From Streptococcus pseudoporcinus LQ 940-04 (lineage in GTDB: Bacteria > Bacillota > Bacilli > Lactobacillales > Streptococcaceae), in assembly GCF_000188035.1 (NCBI RefSeq), contig NZ_AEUY02000005.1, positions 1,054,001 through 1,118,000 of the forward strand: a stretch of DNA of 64,000 nt, written 5' to 3'. Under the pieces are notes generated by a model. That model was not told the origin of the DNA and did no database searches. It saw nothing but the letters and a program-made list of their open reading frames with translations. Numbering within the stretch: position 1 is the stretch's first letter; each line of letters begins with the position of its first letter. Made by a program: the position numbers and the translations under genes. Shown here piece after piece: positions 1-9,860 of the stretch.

Positions 1-363
1 TTAGAAGCTTATTTGAGAAAGACTGAATTTGACGGCTGGAGTTTACTTGGTCTATCTTTAATGGTTTTCTCATTAGTTGTTCTTTATAAGGTAACTCAAT
101 TGCTTGAAGGTATCTGGACTGTCAAATTGATGATAACTCAAGATCATCAGTATGTGGATCACTGGCTTTTCCGTTATGTAAAGCACCCTAACTACTATCT
201 CAATATCTGCCCAGAATTAATTGGGATAGTTCTGCTTTGTCATGCCAAAATTACGGCAGCTATCTTATTCCCCTTCTACCTTCTATCTCTTAGCATCAGA
301 ATCCATGAGGAAAACCGCCTTATAAGAGAAGTCATTATTCCAAATGGCAAGGTAGAAAGATAG
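1..363 (+). CDS. ICMT-like membrane methyltransferase family protein, 3' part
   Basis: The reading frame is open from base 1, so the start lies outside the window and only about the last 120 codons are present. The fragment has at least two hydrophobic segments and the sequence RYVKHPNYYLN followed by ICPELIG and, near the end, IRIHEENRL. This HPNY...E pattern with a late R..EE is seen in isoprenylcysteine carboxyl methyltransferase-like (ICMT/PEMT fold) membrane proteins of Gram-positive bacteria. The bacterial substrate is unknown. The stop is followed directly by the promoter of the glyQ leader, so it ends a separate transcription unit. The assignment rests on motif recognition by eye. Confidence 0.6.
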   Translation, partial: LEAYLRKTEFDGWSLLGLSLMVFSLVVLYKVTQLLEGIWTVKLMITQDHQYVDHWLFRYVKHPNYYLNICPELIGIVLLCHAKITAAILFPFYLLSLSIRIHEENRLIREVIIPNGKVER

Positions 364-391
364 TCTAGCCCTTACTTTATAACGGTTAATC

Positions 392-420
392 TGGACAAAG
401 TCCTGGAGATGTGGTAGAAT
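392..420 (+). promoter_or_regulatory. Promoter P1 of the glyQS T-box leader
   Basis: TGGACA at 392-397 and TAGAAT at 415-420 are separated by 17 bp. Transcription would start near 427, at the 5' edge of the T-box leader. Confidence 0.7.
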
Positions 421-640
421 ATGGGCTATGGAAGAAGGCTTAATAGCATGAAACAAAGCGAGTTCTAGGGTAGTGAAAGCTAGGCAAGACTGTTAGTAAG
501 TTGGCACTTTCAGAGACTGATGTCTAAGGGCAAGGTCTTCATCGTCATCAATAATGAAGTAATAAATTAGGGTGGAACCGCGTTTCGACGCCCCTATGTC
601 TTTGACATAAGGGTGTTTAAATGTGGTTCTTTTTGTATCC
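421..640 (+). promoter_or_regulatory. Glycine T-box riboswitch leader of glyQS
   Basis: The conserved T-box AGGGTGGAACCGCG is at 569-582 and is followed by a terminator stem. Upstream the leader has the AGGGTAGTGAAAGCTAGG segment expected of Stem I. A GGC triplet at 483-485 is a plausible glycine specifier. The downstream genes encode both subunits of glycyl-tRNA synthetase, which matches the specifier. Known mechanism: uncharged tRNA-Gly pairs with the specifier and with the T-box bulge, stabilising the antiterminator. The T-box and its target are clear; the exact specifier position is inferred. Confidence 0.92.
588..616 (+). terminator. T-box regulated terminator hairpin
   Basis: Arms 588-600 and 604-616 pair over 13 positions with one mismatch and a TTT loop. 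The T-rich tract (627-635) is about 10 nt beyond the stem, looser than usual. The 5' arm starts directly after the T-box sequence, as expected for a terminator that competes with the antiterminator. Confidence 0.75.
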
Positions 641-661
641 ACAATTCATACACAGTCTAGG

Positions 662-780
662 TGCTATAATTTTATTCTTAGAATTGGTCTAGACTTTTAC
701 TTGCTTGTAGGGATTATTTGACTGACTTAAGGTTATATCTGTGGGAACATAGTTCACAATCTACAAGGACACAATTTTTA
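662..780 (+). promoter_or_regulatory. Second glyQS promoter downstream of the T-box, with its own structured leader
   Basis: An extended -10 element, TG-C-TATAAT, lies at 662-670, after the T-box terminator; no good -35 is visible. A transcript from about 677 would skip the T-box. The following leader contains CTTGTAG (704-710) and its exact complement CTACAAG (761-767), enclosing a smaller GTGGGAAC/TTCAC stem. The RBS GGAGG sits at 785-789. The sequence elements are clear; promoter activity is inferred. Confidence 0.45.
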
Positions 781-796
781 ATAATGGAGGAATCAC

Positions 797-1714
797 ATGT
801 CTAGAAAACTTACTTTTCAGGAGATTATTTTAACGTTACAACAATACTGGAATGATAAAGGTTGCATGTTAATGCAGGCTTATGATAATGAAAAAGGTGC
901 CGGCACTATGAGCCCTTACACATTTTTAAGGGCAATTGGTCCTGAGCCTTGGAATGCTGCCTATGTTGAGCCATCTCGACGACCGGCTGACGGCCGTTAT
1001 GGTGAAAATCCGAATCGTCTTTATCAACACCACCAATTCCAAGTTGTTATGAAGCCGTCTCCAACTAATATTCAAGAACTTTACTTGGAGTCGCTTGAGA
1101 AATTAGGAATTAACCCCTTAGAACATGATATTCGTTTTGTTGAAGATAACTGGGAAAATCCTTCGACGGGATCAGCTGGACTAGGCTGGGAAGTATGGTT
1201 AGACGGAATGGAAATTACCCAATTTACCTATTTTCAACAAGTCGGTGGCCTTGCAACGAGTCCGGTTACCTCTGAGGTTACCTATGGTTTGGAACGCCTT
1301 GCTTCATATATCCAAGAAGTTGATTCTGTCTATGATATTGAATGGGCTCCAGGCGTCAAATATGGTGAGATTTTCTTGCAGCCAGAGTATGAACATTCCA
1401 AATATTCATTTGAAATTTCAGATCAAGACATGTTACTTGAGAATTTTGAGAAATTTGAAAAAGAAGCTGCGCGTGCATTAGAGGAAGGATTAGTTCACCC
1501 AGCTTATGATTATGTCCTAAAATGTTCTCATACTTTTAATCTCCTTGATGCCAGAGGAGCAGTTTCAGTGACCGAGCGGGCGGGCTACATCGCTCGTATT
1601 AGAAACTTAGCACGTGTGGTCGCTAAAACATTTGTTGCAGAACGTCGTAAACTTGGTTACCCACTCCTTGACGATGCACGTCGCGCAGAATTACTAAAAG
1701 AGGAGGCAGAATAA
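797..1714 (+). CDS. glyQ: Glycyl-tRNA synthetase alpha subunit
   Basis: This 305-residue protein is the catalytic subunit of the bacterial alpha2-beta2 class II enzyme that charges tRNA-Gly in the cytoplasm. The N-terminal segment from [11 protein letters not shown] to [19 protein letters not shown] and the [17 protein letters not shown] block (around residues 59-75) are highly characteristic of GlyQ. The start has a strong RBS (GGAGG, 785-789). The stop overlaps the glyS start by one base (TAATG), so the subunits are translationally coupled. Expression is controlled by the glycine T-box leader upstream and possibly by a second promoter at 662-670. Length and sequence are ordinary. Confidence 0.98.
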   Translation: MSRKLTFQEIILTLQQYWNDKGCMLMQAYDNEKGAGTMSPYTFLRAIGPEPWNAAYVEPSRRPADGRYGENPNRLYQHHQFQVVMKPSPTNIQELYLESLEKLGINPLEHDIRFVEDNWENPSTGSAGLGWEVWLDGMEITQFTYFQQVGGLATSPVTSEVTYGLERLASYIQEVDSVYDIEWAPGVKYGEIFLQPEYEHSKYSFEISDQDMLLENFEKFEKEAARALEEGLVHPAYDYVLKCSHTFNLLDARGAVSVTERAGYIARIRNLARVVAKTFVAERRKLGYPLLDDARRAELLKEEAE

Positions 1715-3753
1715 TGACAAAAAACTTATTAGTTGAACTAGGACTTGAAGAGTTACCAGCATACGTTGTAACAGCTAGTGAAAAACAATTAGGACAAAAA
1801 ATGGCAACCTTTTTGGAAGCTAACCGTTTGTCTTATGAGAGGATACAAACCTTTTCAACACCCCGTCGATTAGCAGTTCGGGTACACGGTTTGACAGACC
1901 AACAAGAAGACCTTGTAGAAGATTTCAAAGGACCTTCTAAAAAAATTGCTCTGGATGCTCAAGGAAATTTCACCAAGGCAGCACAAGGCTTTGTGCGAGG
2001 AAAAGGTTTAACCACTGATGATATTGAATTCCGCAAAATAAAAGGGGAAGAATATGTATATGTGACTAAGAATGAGAAGGGCAAAGCCGCTCAAGAAGTT
2101 CTTATGGGAATTCCTGATCTCCTAGCAAGTCTTACTTTTCCAGTCTCGATGCACTGGGCAAGTAATAGTTTTGAGTATATCCGTCCCGTTCATACCCTAA
2201 CTGTTTTATTAGACGATCACTTACTTGAGATGCCCTTCCTTGATATTAGCTCAGCCCGTTACTCACGAGGTCATCGTTTCTTAGGAAAAGAAATTGCTAT
2301 CCAAAATGCTTTATCTTACGAAGCAGATTTAAGAACTCAGTCTGTTATTGTTGATCCTCTTGAACGGCAACAAATGATTCTTAATCAAATAAAAGAGTTG
2401 GAAAAAGAGCATCACATCCAGGTTGATATTGATGCTGATCTTTTAAATGAGGTACTCAATTTAGTTGAATACCCAACGGCTTTCCTTGGTACTTTTGATA
2501 CCAAATACCTTAGTGTTCCAGAAGAAGTATTGGTAACCTCAATGAAAAATCATCAGCGTTATTTTGTTGTTCGTGACCAATCAGGCAAGTTATTGCCAAA
2601 CTTTATCTCTGTTCGTAATGGGAATGCCCAATATATAGAGAATGTTATTAAAGGTAATGAGAAGGTCTTGATTGCACGTTTGGAAGATGGTGAATTTTTC
2701 TGGCGCGAGGACCAAAAGCTAAAAATCGAAGACCTTGTTGCTAAATTAGAAGATGTCACTTTCCATGAAAAAATTGGTTCATTAGCTCAGCATATGGAAA
2801 GAACAGGCGTTATTGCTAACTACTTAGCAGAAAAAGCAAATCTAAGCGCAGAGGAAAGTAAAGCTGTTGAACGAGCTAGTCAAATTTATAAGTTTGATTT
2901 ATTAACGGGTATGGTTGGTGAATTTGATGAGCTACAAGGGGTAATGGGGGAAAAATATGCCCTCTTAGCTGGTGAAGACCCGTCGGTTGCTACAGCCATT
3001 AGAGAACACTATTTACCCAGCTCAGCAGATGGTACATTACCAGAAACAAAAGTTGGTGCTATACTAGCATTAGCTGACAAACTTGATACCCTATTATCTT
3101 TCTTCTCAGTCGGTCTCATTCCTAGTGGTTCGAATGATCCATACGCCCTTCGTCGTGCTACTCAAGGCATTGTTAGAATTTTTGAAGCCTTTGGTTGGGA
3201 TATCCCAATGGATCAATTAATTGCAAATTGTTACCAGTTGTCATTTGCAGACTTCTCTTATACCCATCAAGAAGAAGTTATGACTTTTATTGCTGCTCGT
3301 ATTGAAAAAATGATGGGAAGTAGCATTCCTAAGGACATTAGAGAGGCTGTTTTGGCAAGCACTCATTATCAAGTTCCAGAAATGTTAGCAACGGCTCAGG
3401 CCCTAGTAGCTGCTTCTAAAACAAGTCACTATAAAGTGGCTGTCGAAAATCTCTCTCGGGTCTTTAACCTTGCAGCTAAGGTTGATACAGAAGTGACTAT
3501 TAATCCAAATATATTTGAAAACCAAGAAGAAAAAGAACTTTATCAGGCAATAGTAGACTTGCAGTTAGAAGGTCATGCAGCTCATAAATTAGAACAACTT
3601 TTCGCCTTGACCGACAAAATTGCTGCTTTCTTTGACCATACAATGGTTATGGCAGAAGATAGGGAAATCAGAAATAACCGTCTAGCCCTATTAACTGAAT
3701 TGGTAGAGAAAGCAGAAACTGTTGCCCAATTTAATCTTCTAAATACCAAATAA
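1714..3753 (+). CDS. glyS: Glycyl-tRNA synthetase beta subunit
   Basis: The 679-residue beta subunit binds the tRNA and partners GlyQ. It begins [19 protein letters not shown], the usual GlyS N-terminus, contains TPRRLAVRV and the [10 protein letters not shown] block, and has an HD-like region ([16 protein letters not shown]) around residues 397-412. The C-terminal third, ending with a DALR-type anticodon-binding region (around NLSRVFNLA), is complete. The ATG overlaps the glyQ stop, and the RBS GAGGAGG lies in the end of glyQ. The length is typical. Confidence 0.98.
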   Translation: MTKNLLVELGLEELPAYVVTASEKQLGQKMATFLEANRLSYERIQTFSTPRRLAVRVHGLTDQQEDLVEDFKGPSKKIALDAQGNFTKAAQGFVRGKGLTTDDIEFRKIKGEEYVYVTKNEKGKAAQEVLMGIPDLLASLTFPVSMHWASNSFEYIRPVHTLTVLLDDHLLEMPFLDISSARYSRGHRFLGKEIAIQNALSYEADLRTQSVIVDPLERQQMILNQIKELEKEHHIQVDIDADLLNEVLNLVEYPTAFLGTFDTKYLSVPEEVLVTSMKNHQRYFVVRDQSGKLLPNFISVRNGNAQYIENVIKGNEKVLIARLEDGEFFWREDQKLKIEDLVAKLEDVTFHEKIGSLAQHMERTGVIANYLAEKANLSAEESKAVERASQIYKFDLLTGMVGEFDELQGVMGEKYALLAGEDPSVATAIREHYLPSSADGTLPETKVGAILALADKLDTLLSFFSVGLIPSGSNDPYALRRATQGIVRIFEAFGWDIPMDQLIANCYQLSFADFSYTHQEEVMTFIAARIEKMMGSSIPKDIREAVLASTHYQVPEMLATAQALVAASKTSHYKVAVENLSRVFNLAAKVDTEVTINPNIFENQEEKELYQAIVDLQLEGHAAHKLEQLFALTDKIAAFFDHTMVMAEDREIRNNRLALLTELVEKAETVAQFNLLNTK

Positions 3754-3788
3754 GAAACTTTTAGAGTGAAAGAAAAGAGAGGTCAGTG

Positions 3789-4046
3789 ATGGATCCTAAA
3801 AAAATTGAACGGATAAATGAACTAGCAAGAAAAAAGAAAACAGTTGGTTTGACCGGAGCAGAAAAAGTCGAACAAGCTGAATTACGACAAGAGTATATTG
3901 AAGGTTATCGTCGCTCAGTCCGTCATCACATTGAGGGAATTAAAGTGGTTGATGAAGAGGGAAATGATGTGACCCCAGAAAAGTTGAGACAAATTCAACG
4001 AGAAAAAGGCTTACACGGCCGTTCCCTTGACGATCCAGAATCATAA
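3789..4046 (+). CDS. DUF896 (YnzC-type) small cytoplasmic protein
   Basis: An 85-residue charged protein starting [17 protein letters not shown], with [22 protein letters not shown], the hallmark of DUF896 (B. subtilis YnzC family). These proteins fold as a short helical hairpin and have no firmly assigned molecular role; one relative is linked to the SOS response in B. subtilis. A GTG three bases upstream (3786) could also start translation, but ATG 3789 is better spaced from GAGAGG (3778-3783). It follows glyS by 35 bp and is probably cotranscribed. A strong terminator follows. Confidence 0.85.
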   Translation: MDPKKIERINELARKKKTVGLTGAEKVEQAELRQEYIEGYRRSVRHHIEGIKVVDEEGNDVTPEKLRQIQREKGLHGRSLDDPES

Positions 4047-4067
4047 AAGTTAGAGAATTTTCTAACC

Positions 4068-4115
4068 AGATTGAAGAAAAAGTCCAATTTAGACTATTTT
4101 CTTCAATCTTTTTTG
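4068..4115 (+). terminator. Terminator after glyQS-DUF896
   Basis: Arms AGATTGAAGAAAA (4068-4080) and TTTTCTTCAATCT (4097-4109) pair perfectly over 13 bp and are followed by a T run. A smaller hairpin, GTTAGA/TCTAAC (4049-4066), precedes it. Confidence 0.9.
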
Positions 4116-5889
<1,774 letters not shown>

Positions 5890-5903
5890 TAAAGGAGGAA
5901 ATA

Positions 5904-7745
5904 ATGGAATTTTCAAGTGAAACAAGGCGATTAGCTATCCAAAAAATGCAAGAACGGCATTTGGATTTACTTGTCATTGGAGGAGGAATTACAGGTGCCG
6001 GCGTTGCCCTCCAAGCGGCTGCTAGTGGTCTAGATATAGGTTTGATTGAAATGCAAGATTTTGCTCAAGGAACCTCTAGTCGCTCCACTAAATTAGTTCA
6101 TGGTGGTCTACGCTATTTGAAACAATTTGATGTAGAGGTTGTGGCTGATACTGTTACAGAGCGTGCTGTTGTTCAACAAATTGCGCCGCACATTCCTAAA
6201 CCAGATCCAATGCTCTTACCAGTTTATGATGAGCCAGGTAGCACCTTTAATATGTTTAGGCTAAAAGTAGCTATGGACTTGTATGATTTATTAGCTGGCG
6301 TGACGAATACAGCTGCCGCTAATAAAGTGTTAACAAAAGAGCAAGTTCTAGAAAGACAGCCCAATCTTCAAACCGAAAATCTTCTAGGTGGAGGTGTCTA
6401 TCTCGATTTTAGGAATAATGATTCACGGCTAGTCATTGAAAATATTAAAAGAGCCAATCGAGATGGGGCCCTGATTGCCAGTCATGTAAAGGCAGAAGAT
6501 TTCATTTTTGACGATTCTGGTAAAGTGACGGGCTTAGTGGCTCGAGATTTACTGACCAACGAAGAAATTCGTATCAAGGCTAAGGTTATCATTAACACGA
6601 CGGGACCTTGGAGTGATACTGTTCGTAATTCTTCAAATAAAGGGAAAGAGATAAAACAAATGCGTCCTACTAAGGGGGTTCACCTTGTTGTAGATCGTCG
6701 CAAGTTAAATGTTGACCAACCTATTTATGTTGATACTGGCCTAAATGATGGCCGTATGGTGTTTGTCTTACCACGTGAAGAAAAAACCTATTTTGGAACA
6801 ACAGATACAGATTACACTGGAGATCTTGAACACCCTACTGTTACACAAGAAGATGTTGATTACCTCTTAGATATTATCAACAGACGTTTTCCTGATGCCC
6901 ATTTAAGTATTATGGATATTGAAAGTTCTTGGGCTGGTCTACGTCCTTTATTGTCAGGAAATAGTGCATCAGACTATAATGGTGGAAATAGTGGCAAACT
7001 TACTGAGGACAGCTTTAACCACCTTCTCGCCACCTTCCAAGACTATGTGGATAAAAAAGTTGACCGTAGCACTTTAGAAAAAGCAATTGGCTCTGTTGAG
7101 TCAAGCACCTCTGAAAAACAATTGGACCCTTCAGCAGTTTCTCGTGGCTCTAGCTTGGAGCGTGATGAAAATGGTCTATTCACCCTTGCTGGTGGTAAGA
7201 TTACTGACTACCGTAAGATGGCAGAGGGGGCATTGAAAGCTATTATTGACGTTTTGACCAAAGATTTTGGTAAAAGCTTTAAATTAATCAATTCAAAAAC
7301 TTATCCTGTCTCTGGTGGAGAAATCAATCCTGCTAAAGTTGAATCAGAATTAGAAACCTATGCTCAATTGGGGACCTTAAGTGGTCTATCAATGGAAGAT
7401 GCAAGGTACTTAGCAAACTTATATGGTTCAAATGCTCCAAAAGTGTTTGCGTTGACTCGTAAAATTAAGGCGGCTAAAGACCTGACCTTAGCTGAAACAT
7501 TGTCTCTTCATTATGCAATGGATTATGAGATGACCTTGAGACCAACCGACTATTTCTTGAGAAGAACAAATCACATGCTTTTTAATAGAGATCACTTGGA
7601 AGAATTAATTGACCCCGTCTTATTAGAGATGGCTAAGCATCTCAAGTGGAGTGAAGAACAAAAACAAACTTATGAGAAAGAACTAAGACAAACCATTAAA
7701 GATAATGATTTAGAGATATTAAAAAGAGATAGGAGTCAGGACTAA
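5904..7745 (+). CDS. glpO: Alpha-glycerophosphate oxidase
   Basis: A 613-residue flavoprotein of the glycerol-3-phosphate dehydrogenase/oxidase family. It oxidises glycerol-3-phosphate to dihydroxyacetone phosphate; the streptococcal oxidase form passes electrons to O2 and makes H2O2. The FAD dinucleotide-binding motif LLVIGGGITGAGVALQAA lies at residues 20-37, followed by GTSSRSTKLVHGGLRYL. Being soluble, lying beside glpK and glpF, and having an inserted region of about residues 350-400 all favour oxidase over the dehydrogenase GlpD. RBS AAAGGAGG precedes the start. Its stop overlaps the glpF start (TAATG). Confidence 0.95.
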   Translation: MEFSSETRRLAIQKMQERHLDLLVIGGGITGAGVALQAAASGLDIGLIEMQDFAQGTSSRSTKLVHGGLRYLKQFDVEVVADTVTERAVVQQIAPHIPKPDPMLLPVYDEPGSTFNMFRLKVAMDLYDLLAGVTNTAAANKVLTKEQVLERQPNLQTENLLGGGVYLDFRNNDSRLVIENIKRANRDGALIASHVKAEDFIFDDSGKVTGLVARDLLTNEEIRIKAKVIINTTGPWSDTVRNSSNKGKEIKQMRPTKGVHLVVDRRKLNVDQPIYVDTGLNDGRMVFVLPREEKTYFGTTDTDYTGDLEHPTVTQEDVDYLLDIINRRFPDAHLSIMDIESSWAGLRPLLSGNSASDYNGGNSGKLTEDSFNHLLATFQDYVDKKVDRSTLEKAIGSVESSTSEKQLDPSAVSRGSSLERDENGLFTLAGGKITDYRKMAEGALKAIIDVLTKDFGKSFKLINSKTYPVSGGEINPAKVESELETYAQLGTLSGLSMEDARYLANLYGSNAPKVFALTRKIKAAKDLTLAETLSLHYAMDYEMTLRPTDYFLRRTNHMLFNRDHLEELIDPVLLEMAKHLKWSEEQKQTYEKELRQTIKDNDLEILKRDRSQD

Positions 7746-8446
7746 TGGATGTATTTGGGGAATTTTTGGGAACAATTTTATTGATTTTATTAGGGAATGG
7801 AGTAGTCGCTGGGGTAGTTCTTCCTAAAACAAAAAATAACAATTCAGGCTGGATTGTTATTGCAATGGGTTGGGGAATAGCTGTAGCAGTTGCGGCATTT
7901 GTTTCGGGGAAGTTAGCACCAGCCCATTTAAATCCTGCAGTCAGCATAGCTTTCGCACTCAATAAAACTATTACTTGGGGAACCGCTTTGATGTATATTG
8001 TAGCGCAGATGCTAGGGGCTATGCTAGGTTCAATCCTTGTCTTTTTACAATACAGACCACATTATCAGGTTGCAGAAAATCCAGCAGATATCTTGGGGAC
8101 ATTTGCAACTGGTCCTGCTATCAAGGATACACTTTCTAATCTCTTGAGTGAAATTTTTGGAACATTTGTATTAATGTTAGGAATCTTGTCTTTTGGTTTA
8201 TATCATATGCCAGTTGGCTTAGGAACCTTATGTGTAGGAACTTTAATTATTGGTATTGGTTTGTCCTTAGGTGGGACAACTGGTTATGCCATTAACCCAG
8301 CACGGGATTTAGGCCCGCGGATTATTCACGCCATCTTACCTATAAAACATAAAGGAGAATCTGATTGGTCATACTCTTGGATTCCGATTATAGGCCCAAT
8401 TGTGGGTGCTAGCTTAGCTGTCTTATTGTTTCAAATAATGAAATAA
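7745..8446 (+). CDS. glpF: Glycerol uptake facilitator (aquaglyceroporin)
   Basis: A 233-residue membrane channel of the MIP family with six predicted membrane segments. Both pore motifs are present: HLNPAVS near residue 60 and YAINPARDLGPR near residue 181; the D after the second NPAR is typical of glycerol-conducting members. It is translationally coupled to glpO by a TAATG overlap and ends the operon at the terminator 8453-8480. Together the three genes import glycerol, phosphorylate it and oxidise it. Confidence 0.95.
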   Translation: MDVFGEFLGTILLILLGNGVVAGVVLPKTKNNNSGWIVIAMGWGIAVAVAAFVSGKLAPAHLNPAVSIAFALNKTITWGTALMYIVAQMLGAMLGSILVFLQYRPHYQVAENPADILGTFATGPAIKDTLSNLLSEIFGTFVLMLGILSFGLYHMPVGLGTLCVGTLIIGIGLSLGGTTGYAINPARDLGPRIIHAILPIKHKGESDWSYSWIPIIGPIVGASLAVLLFQIMK

Positions 8447-8452
8447 TAAAAG

Positions 8453-8480
8453 AAAGCTCAATCAGAAGATTGGGCTTTTT
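8453..8480 (+). terminator. Terminator of the glpKOF operon
   Basis: Arms 8453-8463 and 8468-8478 pair over 11 bp with one G-U, with loop AGAA, followed by a T run. Confidence 0.9.
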
Positions 8481-8510
8481 ACTGCTTGAAGTGGAATTAA
8501 ACATTAGAAT

Positions 8511-8519
8511 TGATATAAT
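8511..8519 (+). promoter_or_regulatory. Extended -10 promoter directly before the flavoprotein start codon
   Basis: TG-A-TATAAT at 8511-8519 ends 6 nt before the ATG at 8526. There is no purine-rich RBS between them. Transcription from this element would start at or next to the ATG, giving a leaderless mRNA. Confidence 0.6.
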
Positions 8520-8525
8520 GACATT

Positions 8526-9860
8526 ATGACTAACAAAATACATATTATCGGGGCTTCTTTTTCAGGATTGGCTTGTGCTGAAAAATTAGCACAGTTATTA
8601 CCAGATACTCAAATAATCCTGATTGATAAAGACCAATCATCTGATTATATTCCTAATGGATTGAATGACTATCTTCGAGGGAACATCACCCACTTGTCTC
8701 AAGCTATGTGGCAGGGTTCAACACCTTCAAAAGTAAAAAATATTGTTCGATTGTATGCTGAAGTTGTTACGATTGATCCTGAGAAGAAAGAGCTTATTTT
8801 AAAAAAGGATGACCAGGCTCTTCTTTTTGAACCCTATCAATTATTAGTTTGTGCAATGGGCTCTGAGGCAAAGTCAAACTTTATTAAAGGTAGTGATAGA
8901 GATGGTGTTATAACAACAAAATCATATCGTGATAGTCGAGAAGCTCTAACAAAAATTGAAGAAAGTCAAAAAATCCTAGTGGTTGGAGCAGGTGTTATTG
9001 GATTAGATTTTGCTTATAGTTTAGCTCAAAAAGGGAAGGAAGTTACTCTTGTTGAGGCTGCAAATGATATCAACTTTCACCAGTTTGACACTGATATGAT
9101 TGCTCCTGTCCGTATGAAAATTGCTCAAAAAGGGATCTCCTTAGTAACTCATGCTCGTGTAACGGAAATTAGGGACAACCAAGATGGAAGTCTGTCGATT
9201 TTTACAGATTGTGGGCAATCTTATACAGGAGATATAGTGGTGCTGGCTGTCAATTTCAGACCTAATAGTTTACTCTTAGAAAATATCGTTGACTGTCATT
9301 TGGATAGAACGATTAAGGTTGATTCTGTTATGAGAACCTCAGATCCTAATATTTATGCGATTGGCGATTTGATTGCATTGAAGCATTCGGTGATTAATTT
9401 TCCTTATTACAGCCCTTTAATTAGTCATGCTATCAGAACTGGGCAATATTTAGCCTATCATCTTGCAGGAATTAGCTTAGCTGGGCTTAAAATGACCAAG
9501 CTATCAGGAAGTTTTAACTTTGACTATTACCAATCAAGTGCTGGTCTAACTGAAGAGGAAGGTTCCTTATATCATCCGTTGATTAGTTATTGCTACAAAG
9601 CAGAATCAAGTAAAGACGGTTCTCTGATTTGGATTAAATTGATTGCAAAGCAGGAAAATGGTCAACTTGTAGGCTGTCAAATGATATCAGAGTGCAATAA
9701 TTTATTGCTGGCTAATTATGTCTCCCAGGCAATTACGTTAAAGCAGAAAGATTCTGATCTCGCTTTTCAAGATTTTATTTTTTTAAAAGGGGAAGGGGAG
9801 TTAGCTTATCATTTGCATGAGGCTGCCGTAAATCTTTTTGAAAAGAGGATTTCCCTATGA
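8526..9860 (+). CDS. NAD(P)/FAD-dependent oxidoreductase of the Nox/CoA-disulfide reductase type, lacking the active cysteine
   Basis: A 444-residue two-dinucleotide-fold flavoprotein. The FAD motif IIGASFSGLACA is at residues 7-18, the NAD(P)H motif VVGAGVIGLDFAYSLA near residue 155, and the second FAD motif IYAIGDLI near residue 280. The layout is that of streptococcal NADH oxidases and CoA-disulfide reductases. In those enzymes a redox cysteine lies in FL(S/G)CG near residue 42; here the aligned segment reads YIPNG, with Asn44 in its place. The usual cysteine-based chemistry should therefore be absent, and electrons may go elsewhere or the protein may have a sensory role. The gene overlaps the Mga-family regulator by 4 bp. 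Confidence 0.75.
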   Translation: MTNKIHIIGASFSGLACAEKLAQLLPDTQIILIDKDQSSDYIPNGLNDYLRGNITHLSQAMWQGSTPSKVKNIVRLYAEVVTIDPEKKELILKKDDQALLFEPYQLLVCAMGSEAKSNFIKGSDRDGVITTKSYRDSREALTKIEESQKILVVGAGVIGLDFAYSLAQKGKEVTLVEAANDINFHQFDTDMIAPVRMKIAQKGISLVTHARVTEIRDNQDGSLSIFTDCGQSYTGDIVVLAVNFRPNSLLLENIVDCHLDRTIKVDSVMRTSDPNIYAIGDLIALKHSVINFPYYSPLISHAIRTGQYLAYHLAGISLAGLKMTKLSGSFNFDYYQSSAGLTEEEGSLYHPLISYCYKAESSKDGSLIWIKLIAKQENGQLVGCQMISECNNLLLANYVSQAITLKQKDSDLAFQDFIFLKGEGELAYHLHEAAVNLFEKRISL

